64,000 nt of DNA from Clostridia bacterium. GTDB lineage: Bacteria; Bacillota; Clostridia; Christensenellales; Pumilibacteraceae. Within the stretch, counting starts at the first letter, position 1. Each line of letters starts with the position of its first letter. The notes beneath the pieces are model-generated. The model was not told where the DNA came from, did no database searches, and worked only from the letters and a program-made list of their open reading frames with translations. A program made the position numbers and the translations under genes. Shown piece after piece: positions 43,955-54,111 of the stretch. Where the stretch lies: NCBI GenBank assembly GCA_022793815.1, contig JAAWDP010000007.1, forward strand, positions 1 to 64,000, read 5' to 3'.

Positions 43955-45097
43955 ATGAAGGGCAAAACGGCATTTTCGGAAGTGAAAAAGAATTTCGGGT
44001 TCGGTTGTATGCGGCTTCCCATGAACGGCGGCGAAGTCGATTATGCGCAGACCTGCCGCATGGCGGATATGTTTCTCGACGAGGGATTCAACTATTTCGA
44101 TACCGCGCACGGCTACATAGAGGAGAAAAGCGAAATCGCCGTCCGCGAATGTCTTGTAAAAAGGTATCCGCGGGAAAAGTTTGTTTTGGCAAATAAACTT
44201 TCGGGGTCGTATTTCGACACTAACGGGCAAATCCGTCCGCTTTTCGAAAAACAATTGGCTGCTTGCGGTGTGGATTATTTCGATTTTTACCTCATGCATG
44301 CGCAAACGGCTGCGCTATTTGAAAAGTTCAGGCGCTGTAATGCTTATGAAACTGCTTTTCGTTTGAAAGAAGAGGGAAAAGTCGGGCATGTCGGACTGTC
44401 GTTTCATGACCGCGCGGAAGTGCTTGACGAAATTTTAACCGAATATTCCGACATCGAATTTGTGCAGATACAGTTTAATTATGCGGATTTCGACGATGCA
44501 TGCATACAGAGCGGAAAATGCTATGACGTTTGCCGCAAGCACGGCAAACCCATTATTGTTATGGAGCCGGTTAAAGGAGGAACGCTTGTAAATCTGCCCG
44601 AACGCGCGGCACGGATTTTGTCAAAGAACACAAGCCAAAGCAGCGCGGCTTTTGCCATTCGTTATGCGGCAAGTTTCGACGGAATATTCATGGTGCTGTC
44701 GGGAATGAGCAATACGGAGCAAATGAAAGACAATTTATCCGCCATGAAAGATTTCGAAAAGATGAGCGCAGCGGAATTCGAAACCGTTTCTCAAATCAAA
44801 CAAATATTGAAAGAGCGCGACATTATATCGTGTACGGCGTGCCGCTATTGTACGGACGGATGTCCGAAAAAAATATCCATACCCGATTTGTTTTCGTGCA
44901 TGAATGCGAAAAAGCAATTCAACGATTGGAACAGCGCGTATTATTACGGAGTTTTTACGAAAAACGGAGGAAAGGCATCCGATTGTATCGCTTGCGGCAA
45001 ATGCGAAAGCGCTTGTCCGCAGCATTTGCCGATTCGCGGTTTGCTTAAAAGCGTAGCCGAGCAGTTTGACTGCGGCGAACCCGAAACGGGCGACTGA
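43955..45097 (+). CDS. Aldo/keto reductase with C-terminal 4Fe-4S domain
   Basis: A 380-aa enzyme. The N-terminal ~280 residues form the AKR barrel: GFGCMRLPM, the Asp/Tyr pair in FDTAHGYIEE, the Lys in ANKL and the His in LMHAQT. The C-terminal ~90 residues carry two 4Fe-4S motifs, CTACRYCTDGCP and CIACGKCESACP. Such ferredoxin-linked AKRs are common in Clostridia; the substrate is unknown. The upstream CMD gene is probably co-transcribed. Confidence 0.9.
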   Translation: MKGKTAFSEVKKNFGFGCMRLPMNGGEVDYAQTCRMADMFLDEGFNYFDTAHGYIEEKSEIAVRECLVKRYPREKFVLANKLSGSYFDTNGQIRPLFEKQLAACGVDYFDFYLMHAQTAALFEKFRRCNAYETAFRLKEEGKVGHVGLSFHDRAEVLDEILTEYSDIEFVQIQFNYADFDDACIQSGKCYDVCRKHGKPIIVMEPVKGGTLVNLPERAARILSKNTSQSSAAFAIRYAASFDGIFMVLSGMSNTEQMKDNLSAMKDFEKMSAAEFETVSQIKQILKERDIISCTACRYCTDGCPKKISIPDLFSCMNAKKQFNDWNSAYYYGVFTKNGGKASDCIACGKCESACPQHLPIRGLLKSVAEQFDCGEPETGD

Positions 45098-45153
45098 TAG
45101 GCTCGGGCTTTAACAGACATACTATACCGAGAGAAAATGCGGAGTGTAATAAA

Positions 45154-45873
45154 GTGGAAAATGTAAGAATAGCCGTTGTCGATGACGAAAAAGCCGACTC
45201 CGATTTGATTTCGGGATATATCAGCCGATATGCTCGGGAAAAAGGCGAAGATTTTTTCGTGGCGCAATATTTCACCGCCGCCACCGCCGCGGTCAACTGC
45301 CGCAACGGATACGATATTATTTTTATGGATGTCGAATTGCCCGACGGAAACGGAATAGACGTAATAAAAAAAATACGGGAAAAGAACAAGGACGTTATTG
45401 TCGTTTTTGTTACGAATATGGCGCAGTTCGCCGTGCGCGGATATGAAGTGCGTGCATTGGACTATGTGGTAAAGCCCGTGTCGTATTTCAATTTTGCCGC
45501 AAAATTCACGGAGGCTTTGGAAACTTTCCGAATGCGCAGCGACGAATATATCTGGATTTCCAACAAAGATGGGAAAATAAGACTGAGCGCGGCGAGTATT
45601 GTTTACGTGGAAGTTTTTCAGCACATGTTGGTATACCATACCACGGAAGGGGATTACAAGGCAAGCGGTTCGCTTCTCAGCGCGCAGGAAGCGCTGAAAA
45701 ACAGGAGTTTTTCGCCGTGCAACAGATGTTATCTCGTCAATTTGAGATACGTCACGAAGGTACAGGGCTTGACTGCTACGGTCGGAGGGAAACAGCTTCA
45801 GATTTCCACCCGAAGCCGCAGCTCCTTCATGAGGGATTTAAACGACTATCTTGCCGGCGGTGGGGGGGGATAA
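45154..45873 (+). CDS. LytTR-family response regulator
   Basis: A 239-aa cytoplasmic regulator. The receiver domain (about 1-120) has VDDEKAD, phospho-acceptor Asp in IFMDVELPDGNG and Lys in VVKPVSY. The LytTR DNA-binding domain (about 140-235) has IWISNKDGKIRLSAASIVYVE and NRCYLVNLRYV. The C-terminus is encoded by a G8 tract and overlaps the ribosome site of the kinase gene that follows. The likely targets are the genes immediately downstream. Confidence 0.92.
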   Translation: MENVRIAVVDDEKADSDLISGYISRYAREKGEDFFVAQYFTAATAAVNCRNGYDIIFMDVELPDGNGIDVIKKIREKNKDVIVVFVTNMAQFAVRGYEVRALDYVVKPVSYFNFAAKFTEALETFRMRSDEYIWISNKDGKIRLSAASIVYVEVFQHMLVYHTTEGDYKASGSLLSAQEALKNRSFSPCNRCYLVNLRYVTKVQGLTATVGGKQLQISTRSRSSFMRDLNDYLAGGGGG

Positions 45874-45874
45874 C

Positions 45875-47215
45875 ATGATTTTATCCGACTTGTTTTTTTA
45901 TAAAATTCTGTTTGCCGCTGAAATATCGGTCGCTGAATTTCTGTTCACGTTCCGCCTGAAAAAAAGACGCATGTTTTGGGTGCGGTTCCCGCTGTGCTGC
46001 GCGGCGCTTGCCGTGCTTGCCGCGTTTTTCCCCACACCGTTCGAATCGCCGTGGTACTCGTTTTTTACGTTCTTTTCGATATTCGCGCTGTCGATTCCGA
46101 TATTGGTTTTTTGCTACGACGAGCCCGTGATAAATTCCGTTTTTTGCGCAATCGCGGCTTATACCTTGCAGCATATCGCCTACGAGCTTGCGAATTTAAC
46201 GCTGACTTTGATTGTTTGGGGAAGCAGTCCGCTCCTCGGCGTATACGGGGGGACGAGCATAGAACTGTTTGCGTTTACGAAAGTTTCGCTGTTTTATTTG
46301 CTGATTTACATTTTCTGCTATATGATAAGCTATGCAGCGGTTTATTTTGCTTTTTGCAAAAAAATAGTCAAGGGCACGGACTTGCGCATTAGAAGTCTGT
46401 CGCTGCTGTTTTTGATAGGCGCCGGGCTCTTGGTCAACATTTTGCTTCATTCGTTTATTATTTACAAAAAGTATGACAGCGTCAGCGTAACAGTGGACTG
46501 CGTATACAATCTGCTGTGCTGCCTGCTGCTATTGAGCGGTCAGTTCTCGCTGCTGAAAAGCAAAGAACTCGCGGGCGAATTGGACATAGTGAAAAGATTG
46601 CGGCACGAAGAGAAAGAGCAGTATGCGCTGATTAAAGAAAATATGGACATCATAAACTTGAAGTGCCACGACATGCGGCATCAGATAAGAGAAATAGGCT
46701 CGGGAAAAAATGTGCCCGACGACGTCATCGAGGAGTTGGAAAAATCGGTGCAGCTTTACGATACCGCCGTAAAAACGGGAAACGAAACGCTGGACGTGAT
46801 ACTTACGGAAAAAAGTTTGCGGGCGCATGCGGAAGGCGTTACGCTTTCATGCGTGGCGGACGGCGCGGCGCTTAATTTTATAGGGGACGGCGACTTGTAT
46901 TCGTTGCTGGGAAACGCGGTCGACAACGCTTTGGAAGCCGTGATGAAGATAGACGAAAAAGAAAAGAGAATAATAAGCATAAATGTTTCACGAGTCGAAG
47001 ACTTCGTAACCGTCTGTATCAGAAATTCGTTCGACGGCAACATAAAGTTTGACGAACAGGGCATGCCGCTGACATCGAAAGCCGACCCCAATTATCACGG
47101 TTACGGAATAAAAAGCATGAAATACATAGCGGAGAAATATGACGGCAGTCTGTCCTTTAACGTAAAAGACGGTATGTTCAAACTCAATCTGCTGCTGCCT
47201 TCGAACAACGAATAA
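45875..47215 (+). CDS. GHKL-type sensor histidine kinase
   Basis: A 446-aa membrane kinase with about six to seven N-terminal hydrophobic helices (to residue ~215), a coiled linker, and a catalytic domain. The H-box-like sequence is KCHDMRHQI (about residue 267). The GHKL ATPase has NAVDNALEAVMKID and YGIKSMKYIAEKYDG. The architecture is AgrC/NatK-like, and such kinases often sense peptides. The start at 45875 is one base after the response regulator stop and uses the G8 tract as its ribosome site. Confidence 0.9.
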   Translation: MILSDLFFYKILFAAEISVAEFLFTFRLKKRRMFWVRFPLCCAALAVLAAFFPTPFESPWYSFFTFFSIFALSIPILVFCYDEPVINSVFCAIAAYTLQHIAYELANLTLTLIVWGSSPLLGVYGGTSIELFAFTKVSLFYLLIYIFCYMISYAAVYFAFCKKIVKGTDLRIRSLSLLFLIGAGLLVNILLHSFIIYKKYDSVSVTVDCVYNLLCCLLLLSGQFSLLKSKELAGELDIVKRLRHEEKEQYALIKENMDIINLKCHDMRHQIREIGSGKNVPDDVIEELEKSVQLYDTAVKTGNETLDVILTEKSLRAHAEGVTLSCVADGAALNFIGDGDLYSLLGNAVDNALEAVMKIDEKEKRIISINVSRVEDFVTVCIRNSFDGNIKFDEQGMPLTSKADPNYHGYGIKSMKYIAEKYDGSLSFNVKDGMFKLNLLLPSNNE

Positions 47216-47236
47216 GAAATCAAATGCCACGAATAA

Positions 47237-47267
47237 GCGGTTGATATTGAATTGACAACCGCTTTTT
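47237..47267 (+). terminator. Probable intrinsic terminator after the kinase gene
   Basis: Hairpin GCGGTTG...CAACCGC followed by TTTTTG, 22 bases after the kinase stop. Confidence 0.65.
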
Positions 47268-47336
47268 GCTATACTCTCGGCAGACGTGATTTTTATGAAA
47301 AAGTCCGTCGGTTTTTTCGAAAGGAGGAGAGGAAAA

Positions 47337-47645
47337 ATGGTAAAGCTGCCGAAAAAAATCGATAAAGTTCCCTGGGGAATTATGTTCGGCATAAGCGGAA
47401 TCATCGCTTTTTACACGCTGGTCGGCGTTATAGCGTCGCACATCATACTCAACAGTATCGCCGCGCAGACAAGCGATTCCGTAGCATTTTTGGCAAATTG
47501 GTGGCAGGCATTGCTGTTTGCGGTGAGTCTTTTGACTGCCGTATCGGCAATAGGTTCGCTTGTGCTGTACATAATACGTTCGACGGCGCACAAGGCAGAC
47601 CCGAAAGAAACAACGGGAGGGAGTGAAAATCATGAAAACGGCTGA
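47337..47645 (+). CDS. Small two-helix membrane protein
   Basis: A 102-aa protein with two hydrophobic segments (residues ~14-38 and ~50-75) and a polar C-terminus. It is not recognised. AAAGGAGGAGAGG precedes the ATG at 47337; an in-frame ATG at 47286 has no such site. It overlaps the start of the giant GH3 gene by 14 bases, so the two are translationally coupled and the small protein may aid membrane insertion or signalling of that enzyme. Confidence 0.75.
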   Translation: MVKLPKKIDKVPWGIMFGISGIIAFYTLVGVIASHIILNSIAAQTSDSVAFLANWWQALLFAVSLLTAVSAIGSLVLYIIRSTAHKADPKETTGGSENHENG

Positions 47646-50600
47646 ACATACGAAGTTTTTGATTAAGCGCTCGGCATGGCTACTGATTACGGTATTCTTT
47701 GCCGTATTTTTTCTGATTGCCGTTGTGGGTTCGAGCATAGCCAACGACTATTCCGGCGCGATTAACGGCAGACTGGGTTTGAGCGAATACGTCAAAGTTA
47801 CCGCCGAAACGGACGAAGAATCGGATACGGAATATTTCAAGTCCGATTATTACAAAGAGGACGGAAGTTACGACAACGAAAAGATGCGTATGAACAGCCG
47901 TCGCGTCGGATTGCAGGCGGCTGTCGAAGGCAGCGTGCTGCTGTGGAACAACGAGGACGCACTGCCGCTTAAAGACAATGCAAAAGTAAGTTTATTCGGC
48001 GTGTCCTATATAAATTATGCGTTTACGGGCACCGGGTCGGGACAAATGCCCGATCACCCCGTAGACGGGTCGCTTATGATGGCGCTCAGAAATAACGGAG
48101 TGCAGGTAAATCCGACATTGAATGCGAGATATCTGACGCTTGCAACCAAATATGTGCGCACAACGAATTGCGGCGACAGGGATTTATATACTTTCGGAAT
48201 AAACGAAGCGCCGTATGACGAAATACGCGAGGCTGTGGCTCAAAGTATAGACTCTTACGGGGACGCCGCCGTTATGACGGTTTCCCGACGCGCAGGCGAG
48301 TTTGTCGACATAACCGAGCGGGTTTCCGAAAAATTCATAGACGAAAACAATTATCTCGACCTTTCCGAAACCGAATCGAATTTGCTCAAACAATTGGTTT
48401 CGCTGAAAGAGCAGAAGAAAATCAAAAAAATAATTTTGGTAATAAACAGTGCGAATGCGATGCAGTTTGCGCATATCGCAAAGGATTACGAGATAGACGC
48501 GTGCCTGTGGGCGGGGCAGGGCGGCGACAGCTCGTTTGTGCAGATAGCCGACGCGCTTACCGCAAAAGGCGACTATGTTCTTTCGGGACGGCTTTCGGAC
48601 ACGTTTGTCTACTACAACAGAGCCAACCCGTCTTATGCAAACTTCGGAGACATGACTTTTACGGAAACCGAGGCAGGTGTTCCCGAGGGGTCGCAGAAAA
48701 ACGACGTCAATACCAACAATTCGAAATATGTCGTGTACAGGGAAGGAATTTACGTCGGATACAGGTATTACGAAACACGCTATGAAGATGCGGTTCTCGG
48801 GCGAGGCAATGCGGAATATCCCGTCGGCATCGGGGCGGACTGCGCAAACTGGCAGTATTCGAAAGAGGTGGCGTTTCCGTTCGGATACGGACTTTCGTAT
48901 ACCGAGTTTAAGCACGGCGAACCCGTGTTCGAGGACAAAGGGGACGTATACGAAGTTTCCATGGAAATAGAAAACAGCGGCGTGCTTTACGACGGCAAAG
49001 ACGTAATGCAGGTTTATTTGCAGAAACCTTATACCGAATACGACGTGCAAAACGGAATAGAAAAGGCGGCGGTCGAGTTGGTCGGTTTTGCAAAAACCGA
49101 TAAATTGAGGGCGGGGGAGAAACAGACGCTCACGGTAACGGTAGACAAAGAACGACTGAAAACTTACGACTCTTACGGCAAAAGAACTTATATTCTCGAA
49201 AAAGGCGACTATTATCTTTCCGTCGGAAACAATGCGCACGATGCGCTAAACAACATTCTTGCGCATAAGGGCAAGTCGACGGCGGACTCGATGGATTACG
49301 ACGGTGATGCTAAACGGGCCTTCAAAATCCGCATAGAGGAGGACGATTTCGAAAAATACGCCGTTTCCTCTCAGACAGAAGCAAAAATAACAAATCTGTT
49401 CGACGAAGCGGATATAAATATTTACGAGGGAACGAAGGACCAAAAAATCGCATATCTGTCTAGAAACGATTGGAAAAACACTTTCCCGACAGCCGTCCGA
49501 ATGAAGTGCACGGACCCGATAATGGTGCAAGACATGCAATACGGCAAGAGTGTCGAAGTCAAAGAAGGCGACATTATGCCGACTTACGGAAAAGTGACGG
49601 CTGCGGAAGGCGAACTCACGCTGGCTATGCTTATGGACCTGGAATTCGGCGACTCGAAATGGCAGGATTTGCTGAATCAGATGACGGTCGGCGAACAGCA
49701 GTATCTTTGTTCTTACGGGCTGTCCAATATGGCAGGCGCGGAAAGTGTGAACGCGCCCGGCGCGAAAGGCAACGACGGACCGCTCGGATTCAGGACGGAC
49801 AACAACGAACTGAAAATCACGTTTGCATTCCCGAGCCCCGTTGTGACGGCGTCCACATTCAATACGGCGCTTTTGGAAAGACTGGGCAATGCTTACGGCA
49901 TGGAAGCTCTGCATATCGAAATGGACGACGAAAGCGGACAGAAACATTCGGTCGCGTATGCGCCCGGTGCGAACATTCACCGTTCGGCGTATGCCGGCAG
50001 AAATTTCGAGTATTACAGCGAGGATTCTTTTCTGAGCGGCGAGATGCTTGCGGCGCAGGTTAAAGGCATGCAAAATCGCGGGCTTATCGTAATGACCAAA
50101 CACTTTGTTTTGAACGACCAAGAATCTTTCCGTTACGGCATTACCACTTGGGCGAACGAACAGAGCATAAGGGAAATCTACTGCCTGCCTTTCGAAATTG
50201 CGGTAACGAAGTCCGAAATGAACGGAATCATGTCGTCGTTTAACCGTATAGGCTGTACGTGGGCGGGACGGCATAAAGGGCTTTTGACCGATTTGCTGAG
50301 AGGAGAATGGGGCTTCGGCGGATTGGTTCAAACGGACTCCATGGGCGGAAATCCGCTGCACATGTACCATATCGACGCGAAAGCCGGCGGACTTGCCGCA
50401 GGTAACGACCTTTGGATGGCGGGCAACGGAAGCGAAACGTATTTCAAAGGAATCGAAGAAAATCCCACCGTCATGCTGGCTATGAGAGAGGCTTGTCACA
50501 GAATACTTTATGCCCAGCTTCATTCCAGTGCGATGAACGGCACAGACTCTTCCACCCGAATCGTAAAAGTCAAGGTTTGGTGGCAGCATGCGCTTTTGGG

Positions 50601-52806
50601 ATTGCAGATAGGCGCGGGAATAATATTCGGTTTGCTGGTTTTGGTGACGGTGTTCGCGTATGTTTACTGTTCGAAAGCATGGGTAAGCATGTGCGAAAAG
50701 GCGGCGGCGAAAAATTCGATTCCGCCTAAAACCAAAGGCGGCGCATTCTGGCGCAAGCATAAATATTGGATTATTCCCGTTATTGCGGTGCTTGTTGTTG
50801 CGGTGATACTTATAAGCGTGCTGGTGCCGATATACGGAACGAAAAAAACCGACGAACCGCACAAACCCGTGGCGCACGTATGTTCCGACGTGTGCGCGGA
50901 ATGCGGAAAATGTTTGGACTACGAATGCACGAAACCTCAATGCGCCGACAAATGCGAAGGGCATATTCCGCATAAAACTTGCGCGGTTTGCGATAAGTGC
51001 ATAGATTATCACTGCGAAGAACATGCGGACAAATGCGGAACGGGCAAACCCGTATATACTTTGGAAGCTGAAGCTTTATCGGTGCAGACAGACGGCGTAA
51101 ACATAAAAACTTATACGGAAAACGGCATAACTTACGTCGGCGGAATGAACGACGCGCCCGGCAACAGCATTACGTTCTTTGTGCGCGCGGACGAGAATAC
51201 CGTTGCGACGCTTGCGGTTACGGTTTGCAAAAGACCCGAAGAAACGGTATTTACCAATCTTGTGGGTGTGGAAGTGAACGGCGAACTGTATTCGTCGAAA
51301 GCCACGGTCGATTCGACGGGGACGGGCGGCGATACCTGGACCGATTTCATCGAAGTGCGTTTGGGTTGTATAAGGCTGGCAAAAGGCATGAATACCGTCA
51401 AATTCACGACTCTTACGGCGACATGGATAAGCAGTTACAATTTCGACAACATCAAACTTTACAGTGATGCGGCAATAATGAGCGACGAAGATTTCGTGCA
51501 CTATTGTCCGACTTGCGGAAAGTGCATGAGTCTCGATTGCGCCGACCATGCGGATAAATGCGGCGTTTCGCAATCGCACACCGCATATACGAGCGACGCT
51601 TCGCACGCGGTGCTTACGGCGGGAGTAAAGGGCAATTCCCAAATAAACCAAAAAGACGGCGTTTGGCTTATCGAACAGTTTAACGGCAATGTCGGCGCGA
51701 CGGCGGCGTTTGAGTTTTGGGCGGATGCGGCCGGGCCGGCGTCCCTTGTAATAGGCAGTACGAGGCGGGGATTCGATGTAAGACCCACGAGCGTATACGA
51801 TATAGCGGTGAACGGCGAAAAAATCAAAAGCACGGCTGTTTTGAAGAGCAACGGCTCGGATGAATGGTTTACTCCCGTCGGACTGAATCTCGGGTGCGTC
51901 AAACTGAAAAAAGGGAAAAATACGGTGACGGTAACGGTGCTTTACGACGGGGACGTGGCGAACAATCTGTCCTATATTTCTCTGCTGTCGGATAGGGAAA
52001 TTCATATCGCAAGCACAGTGGAAGGTCGGACGCCGACGTGTACGGCAGAAGGACTTTCCGACGGAACGGCATGTGCGGACTGCGGAAAAATATTGGCGCA
52101 GCAGCAGCCCGTTCCCGTTACCGAGCATGAAAGAAAACTTGTGAAAACCGAAGCGCAGCACGGCGTGTGCGCGCTGCCCGGACATCCTGCTTATTGGCAG
52201 TGCGGAAACTGTCACGAACTGTTTTCGGACGAGGAAGGGCTGCACAAAACCACCGAGGAAGAAATTTTCGGTTCGGCGACGCATGACTGCGCTCCGTGTA
52301 CGGTATGCGGTAAATGCACCGACGACGCATGCACCGAGCCCGATTGCCTGGATAAGTGCGCCGACGGCGGCAAACACAGGTTTTCCGCAGGCGATGCGGT
52401 TCTCGGCGCGGGGACGGGGGGAATACATCTCGGCACGGGCGATTACAAGGGCGAATCTGTTCCCATAGTCGAGGGCATGAACGGAAACGACGGCGCGAAT
52501 ATGACCTTTACGGTGAATGTGAGAGCAGGCGGCAAAGTGCGTTTAATCATGATGTCGTCATTGATTGGCTGGGATGTGAAATTCAACGATTCTTACGATG
52601 TTTACGTCAACGGTAAACGAGTCGAAGTTTCCGCGGACCTGTTTATCCCCAAAAGCGCGGACGGAAATAATAACTGGACTACTCTTGTCGATATCGATTT
52701 GGGCGAAATTCGGCTCGGCGCAGGCGCAAACGAAATAAAGATAGTTGCGCACGGGTGGGGCTGCACAAATCTCGGGCACATTTTCCTCGAAACGGTAAAC
52801 GAATAG
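47632..52806 (+). CDS. Giant membrane-anchored, circularly permuted glycoside hydrolase family 3 protein
   Basis: A 1724-aa surface protein. An N-terminal membrane helix (about 12-36) precedes a GH3 catalytic unit in inverted order: C-terminal-type alpha/beta domain (~80-420), fibronectin-III-like domain (~430-520), then the TIM barrel (~660-960) with TKHFVLNDQE and nucleophile Asp ~901 in GLVQTDSMGG. Two further helices (~986-1012, ~1044-1068) flank a short cytoplasmic loop. The remaining 650 residues alternate Cys-rich repeats (CxECGKCLDYEC-type, four copies) with three beta-rich modules resembling CBM6/35, plus a CTAEGLSDGTACADCGK unit. It likely hydrolyses beta-glycosides at the cell surface and is probably controlled by the LytTR/GHKL pair upstream. 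Confidence 0.85.
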   Translation: MKTAEHTKFLIKRSAWLLITVFFAVFFLIAVVGSSIANDYSGAINGRLGLSEYVKVTAETDEESDTEYFKSDYYKEDGSYDNEKMRMNSRRVGLQAAVEGSVLLWNNEDALPLKDNAKVSLFGVSYINYAFTGTGSGQMPDHPVDGSLMMALRNNGVQVNPTLNARYLTLATKYVRTTNCGDRDLYTFGINEAPYDEIREAVAQSIDSYGDAAVMTVSRRAGEFVDITERVSEKFIDENNYLDLSETESNLLKQLVSLKEQKKIKKIILVINSANAMQFAHIAKDYEIDACLWAGQGGDSSFVQIADALTAKGDYVLSGRLSDTFVYYNRANPSYANFGDMTFTETEAGVPEGSQKNDVNTNNSKYVVYREGIYVGYRYYETRYEDAVLGRGNAEYPVGIGADCANWQYSKEVAFPFGYGLSYTEFKHGEPVFEDKGDVYEVSMEIENSGVLYDGKDVMQVYLQKPYTEYDVQNGIEKAAVELVGFAKTDKLRAGEKQTLTVTVDKERLKTYDSYGKRTYILEKGDYYLSVGNNAHDALNNILAHKGKSTADSMDYDGDAKRAFKIRIEEDDFEKYAVSSQTEAKITNLFDEADINIYEGTKDQKIAYLSRNDWKNTFPTAVRMKCTDPIMVQDMQYGKSVEVKEGDIMPTYGKVTAAEGELTLAMLMDLEFGDSKWQDLLNQMTVGEQQYLCSYGLSNMAGAESVNAPGAKGNDGPLGFRTDNNELKITFAFPSPVVTASTFNTALLERLGNAYGMEALHIEMDDESGQKHSVAYAPGANIHRSAYAGRNFEYYSEDSFLSGEMLAAQVKGMQNRGLIVMTKHFVLNDQESFRYGITTWANEQSIREIYCLPFEIAVTKSEMNGIMSSFNRIGCTWAGRHKGLLTDLLRGEWGFGGLVQTDSMGGNPLHMYHIDAKAGGLAAGNDLWMAGNGSETYFKGIEENPTVMLAMREACHRILYAQLHSSAMNGTDSSTRIVKVKVWWQHALLGLQIGAGIIFGLLVLVTVFAYVYCSKAWVSMCEKAAAKNSIPPKTKGGAFWRKHKYWIIPVIAVLVVAVILISVLVPIYGTKKTDEPHKPVAHVCSDVCAECGKCLDYECTKPQCADKCEGHIPHKTCAVCDKCIDYHCEEHADKCGTGKPVYTLEAEALSVQTDGVNIKTYTENGITYVGGMNDAPGNSITFFVRADENTVATLAVTVCKRPEETVFTNLVGVEVNGELYSSKATVDSTGTGGDTWTDFIEVRLGCIRLAKGMNTVKFTTLTATWISSYNFDNIKLYSDAAIMSDEDFVHYCPTCGKCMSLDCADHADKCGVSQSHTAYTSDASHAVLTAGVKGNSQINQKDGVWLIEQFNGNVGATAAFEFWADAAGPASLVIGSTRRGFDVRPTSVYDIAVNGEKIKSTAVLKSNGSDEWFTPVGLNLGCVKLKKGKNTVTVTVLYDGDVANNLSYISLLSDREIHIASTVEGRTPTCTAEGLSDGTACADCGKILAQQQPVPVTEHERKLVKTEAQHGVCALPGHPAYWQCGNCHELFSDEEGLHKTTEEEIFGSATHDCAPCTVCGKCTDDACTEPDCLDKCADGGKHRFSAGDAVLGAGTGGIHLGTGDYKGESVPIVEGMNGNDGANMTFTVNVRAGGKVRLIMMSSLIGWDVKFNDSYDVYVNGKRVEVSADLFIPKSADGNNNWTTLVDIDLGEIRLGAGANEIKIVAHGWGCTNLGHIFLETVNE

Positions 52807-52821
52807 AAACACGGTGAAAAC

Positions 52822-52853
52822 AAAGCCGTTTTGCTTCGGCGAAACGGCTTTTG
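52822..52853 (+). terminator. Intrinsic terminator of the GH3 gene
   Basis: Hairpin AAAGCCGTTT...GAAACGGCTTTT, 16 bases after the stop. Confidence 0.8.
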
Positions 52854-52891
52854 TCATGCTTCAAAAAGACGGTAAAACGGATTTGCAGCAG

Positions 52892-52920
52892 TTGACAAAA
52901 TCCGTCGGTTGAGGTATAAT
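52892..52920 (+). promoter_or_regulatory. Consensus sigma-A promoter of dnaN
   Basis: TTGACA (52892-52897), 17-base spacer, TATAAT (52915-52920). A 5' leader of about 64 bases ends with AAAAGGAGCG before the ATG. Confidence 0.75.
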
Positions 52921-52990
52921 ATAGGGAAATAAGAAAGGCTTTCGGCGGCGAAAACATCGGCGTCGGACAAAAGACGAAAAGGAGCGATTT

Positions 52991-54094
52991 ATGAAGGTAA
53001 TTTGCAGCGGCGGCGATTTATCCGATGCGGTAGGAAAAGTAATCAAAGCGGTTTCGGCGCGCAACGCGAACCCGATACTCGAAGGAATAAAACTCAAAGC
53101 GGAGCAGGGAACGCTTACTCTCACCGCTACCGACCTTGAATTGGCTATCGAAAAAAGCATAGTCGCAGACGTCAAGATAGAGGGCGAAACCGTAGTGCCA
53201 GGAAGACTGTTTTCCGAGTTTGTACGCAAACTCAACAGGGAACAAATCGAACTTTCCGTTGCCGACGGCAATCAGCTGAAAATAAGATATATGCAGTCCG
53301 AAGGCGTGCTTCAATGTCTGAATGCCGACGAATATCCTCAAATCAAGGAATTGAGCGAGGCGCAGACTTTTTACATGATAAAGAACGAGTTCAAGGACCT
53401 TGTAAACAAAGTTGCGTTTTCCGTGAGCACGGACGAGAGCCGCCCCATTTTGAAAGGCGTATTGCTCGAAATCGACAATGTATCGGTGACGGGCGTCGCG
53501 CTTGACGGCTACCGTCTTGCGAAATGCGTCAAGCCCGTGGAAAAGACGACGGCGATGATGAGCGCGATTGTACCGGCAAGATGCATAACGGAAATAGCGC
53601 GTCTTGTCGAGGACACGACCGACCCCGTCAAAATTTCCATTCAGCGCAATTATATGCTTGTGGACCTCGTGCATACAAAGATAACTTCGCGCCTTTTGGA
53701 CGGCGATTTCATAAATTATAAGCAGATAATCCCCGCGGCGTTCGAAACGACGGTTACCGTTCCGAAGGAACAGTTCGAATCGGGACTGGAAAGAGCCATG
53801 CTCCTGTCCCGCAGCGAAAAGAACAATCTTGTGCGGTTCGACGTAAAAGAGGATGTATTACAGCTCTCGTCCAACAGCGAGGCAGGTACTATAACCGAGA
53901 AAATCCCCGTTAAAATTACGGGCATGGATATGTCCATCGCTTTCAATGCGCGTTATTATGCGGAGCTTTTGAAATTTGTCGAGTCGGAATATATCGTAAT
54001 AAAGTTCACCAGTCCGTCCGCTCCGTGTATCGTTGTTCCAACGGATTCACCGGAAGATTTCATATATCTCATACTGCCCGTAAGAATGATGTAG
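52991..54094 (+). CDS. dnaN: DNA polymerase III beta sliding clamp
   Basis: A 367-aa clamp of normal length. It begins MKVICSGGDLSDAVGKVIKA and has the family segments PILEGIKLKAE, TDESRPILKGVLLE and the C-terminal LILPVRMM that forms the end of the clamp's peptide-binding site. It encircles DNA and tethers the replicase. It has its own promoter and terminator, and neither dnaA nor recF is beside it, unlike the dnaA-dnaN arrangement of most Firmicutes. Confidence 0.96.
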   Translation: MKVICSGGDLSDAVGKVIKAVSARNANPILEGIKLKAEQGTLTLTATDLELAIEKSIVADVKIEGETVVPGRLFSEFVRKLNREQIELSVADGNQLKIRYMQSEGVLQCLNADEYPQIKELSEAQTFYMIKNEFKDLVNKVAFSVSTDESRPILKGVLLEIDNVSVTGVALDGYRLAKCVKPVEKTTAMMSAIVPARCITEIARLVEDTTDPVKISIQRNYMLVDLVHTKITSRLLDGDFINYKQIIPAAFETTVTVPKEQFESGLERAMLLSRSEKNNLVRFDVKEDVLQLSSNSEAGTITEKIPVKITGMDMSIAFNARYYAELLKFVESEYIVIKFTSPSAPCIVVPTDSPEDFIYLILPVRMM

Positions 54095-54111
54095 GTCAAA
54101 AGCAAACAAAA

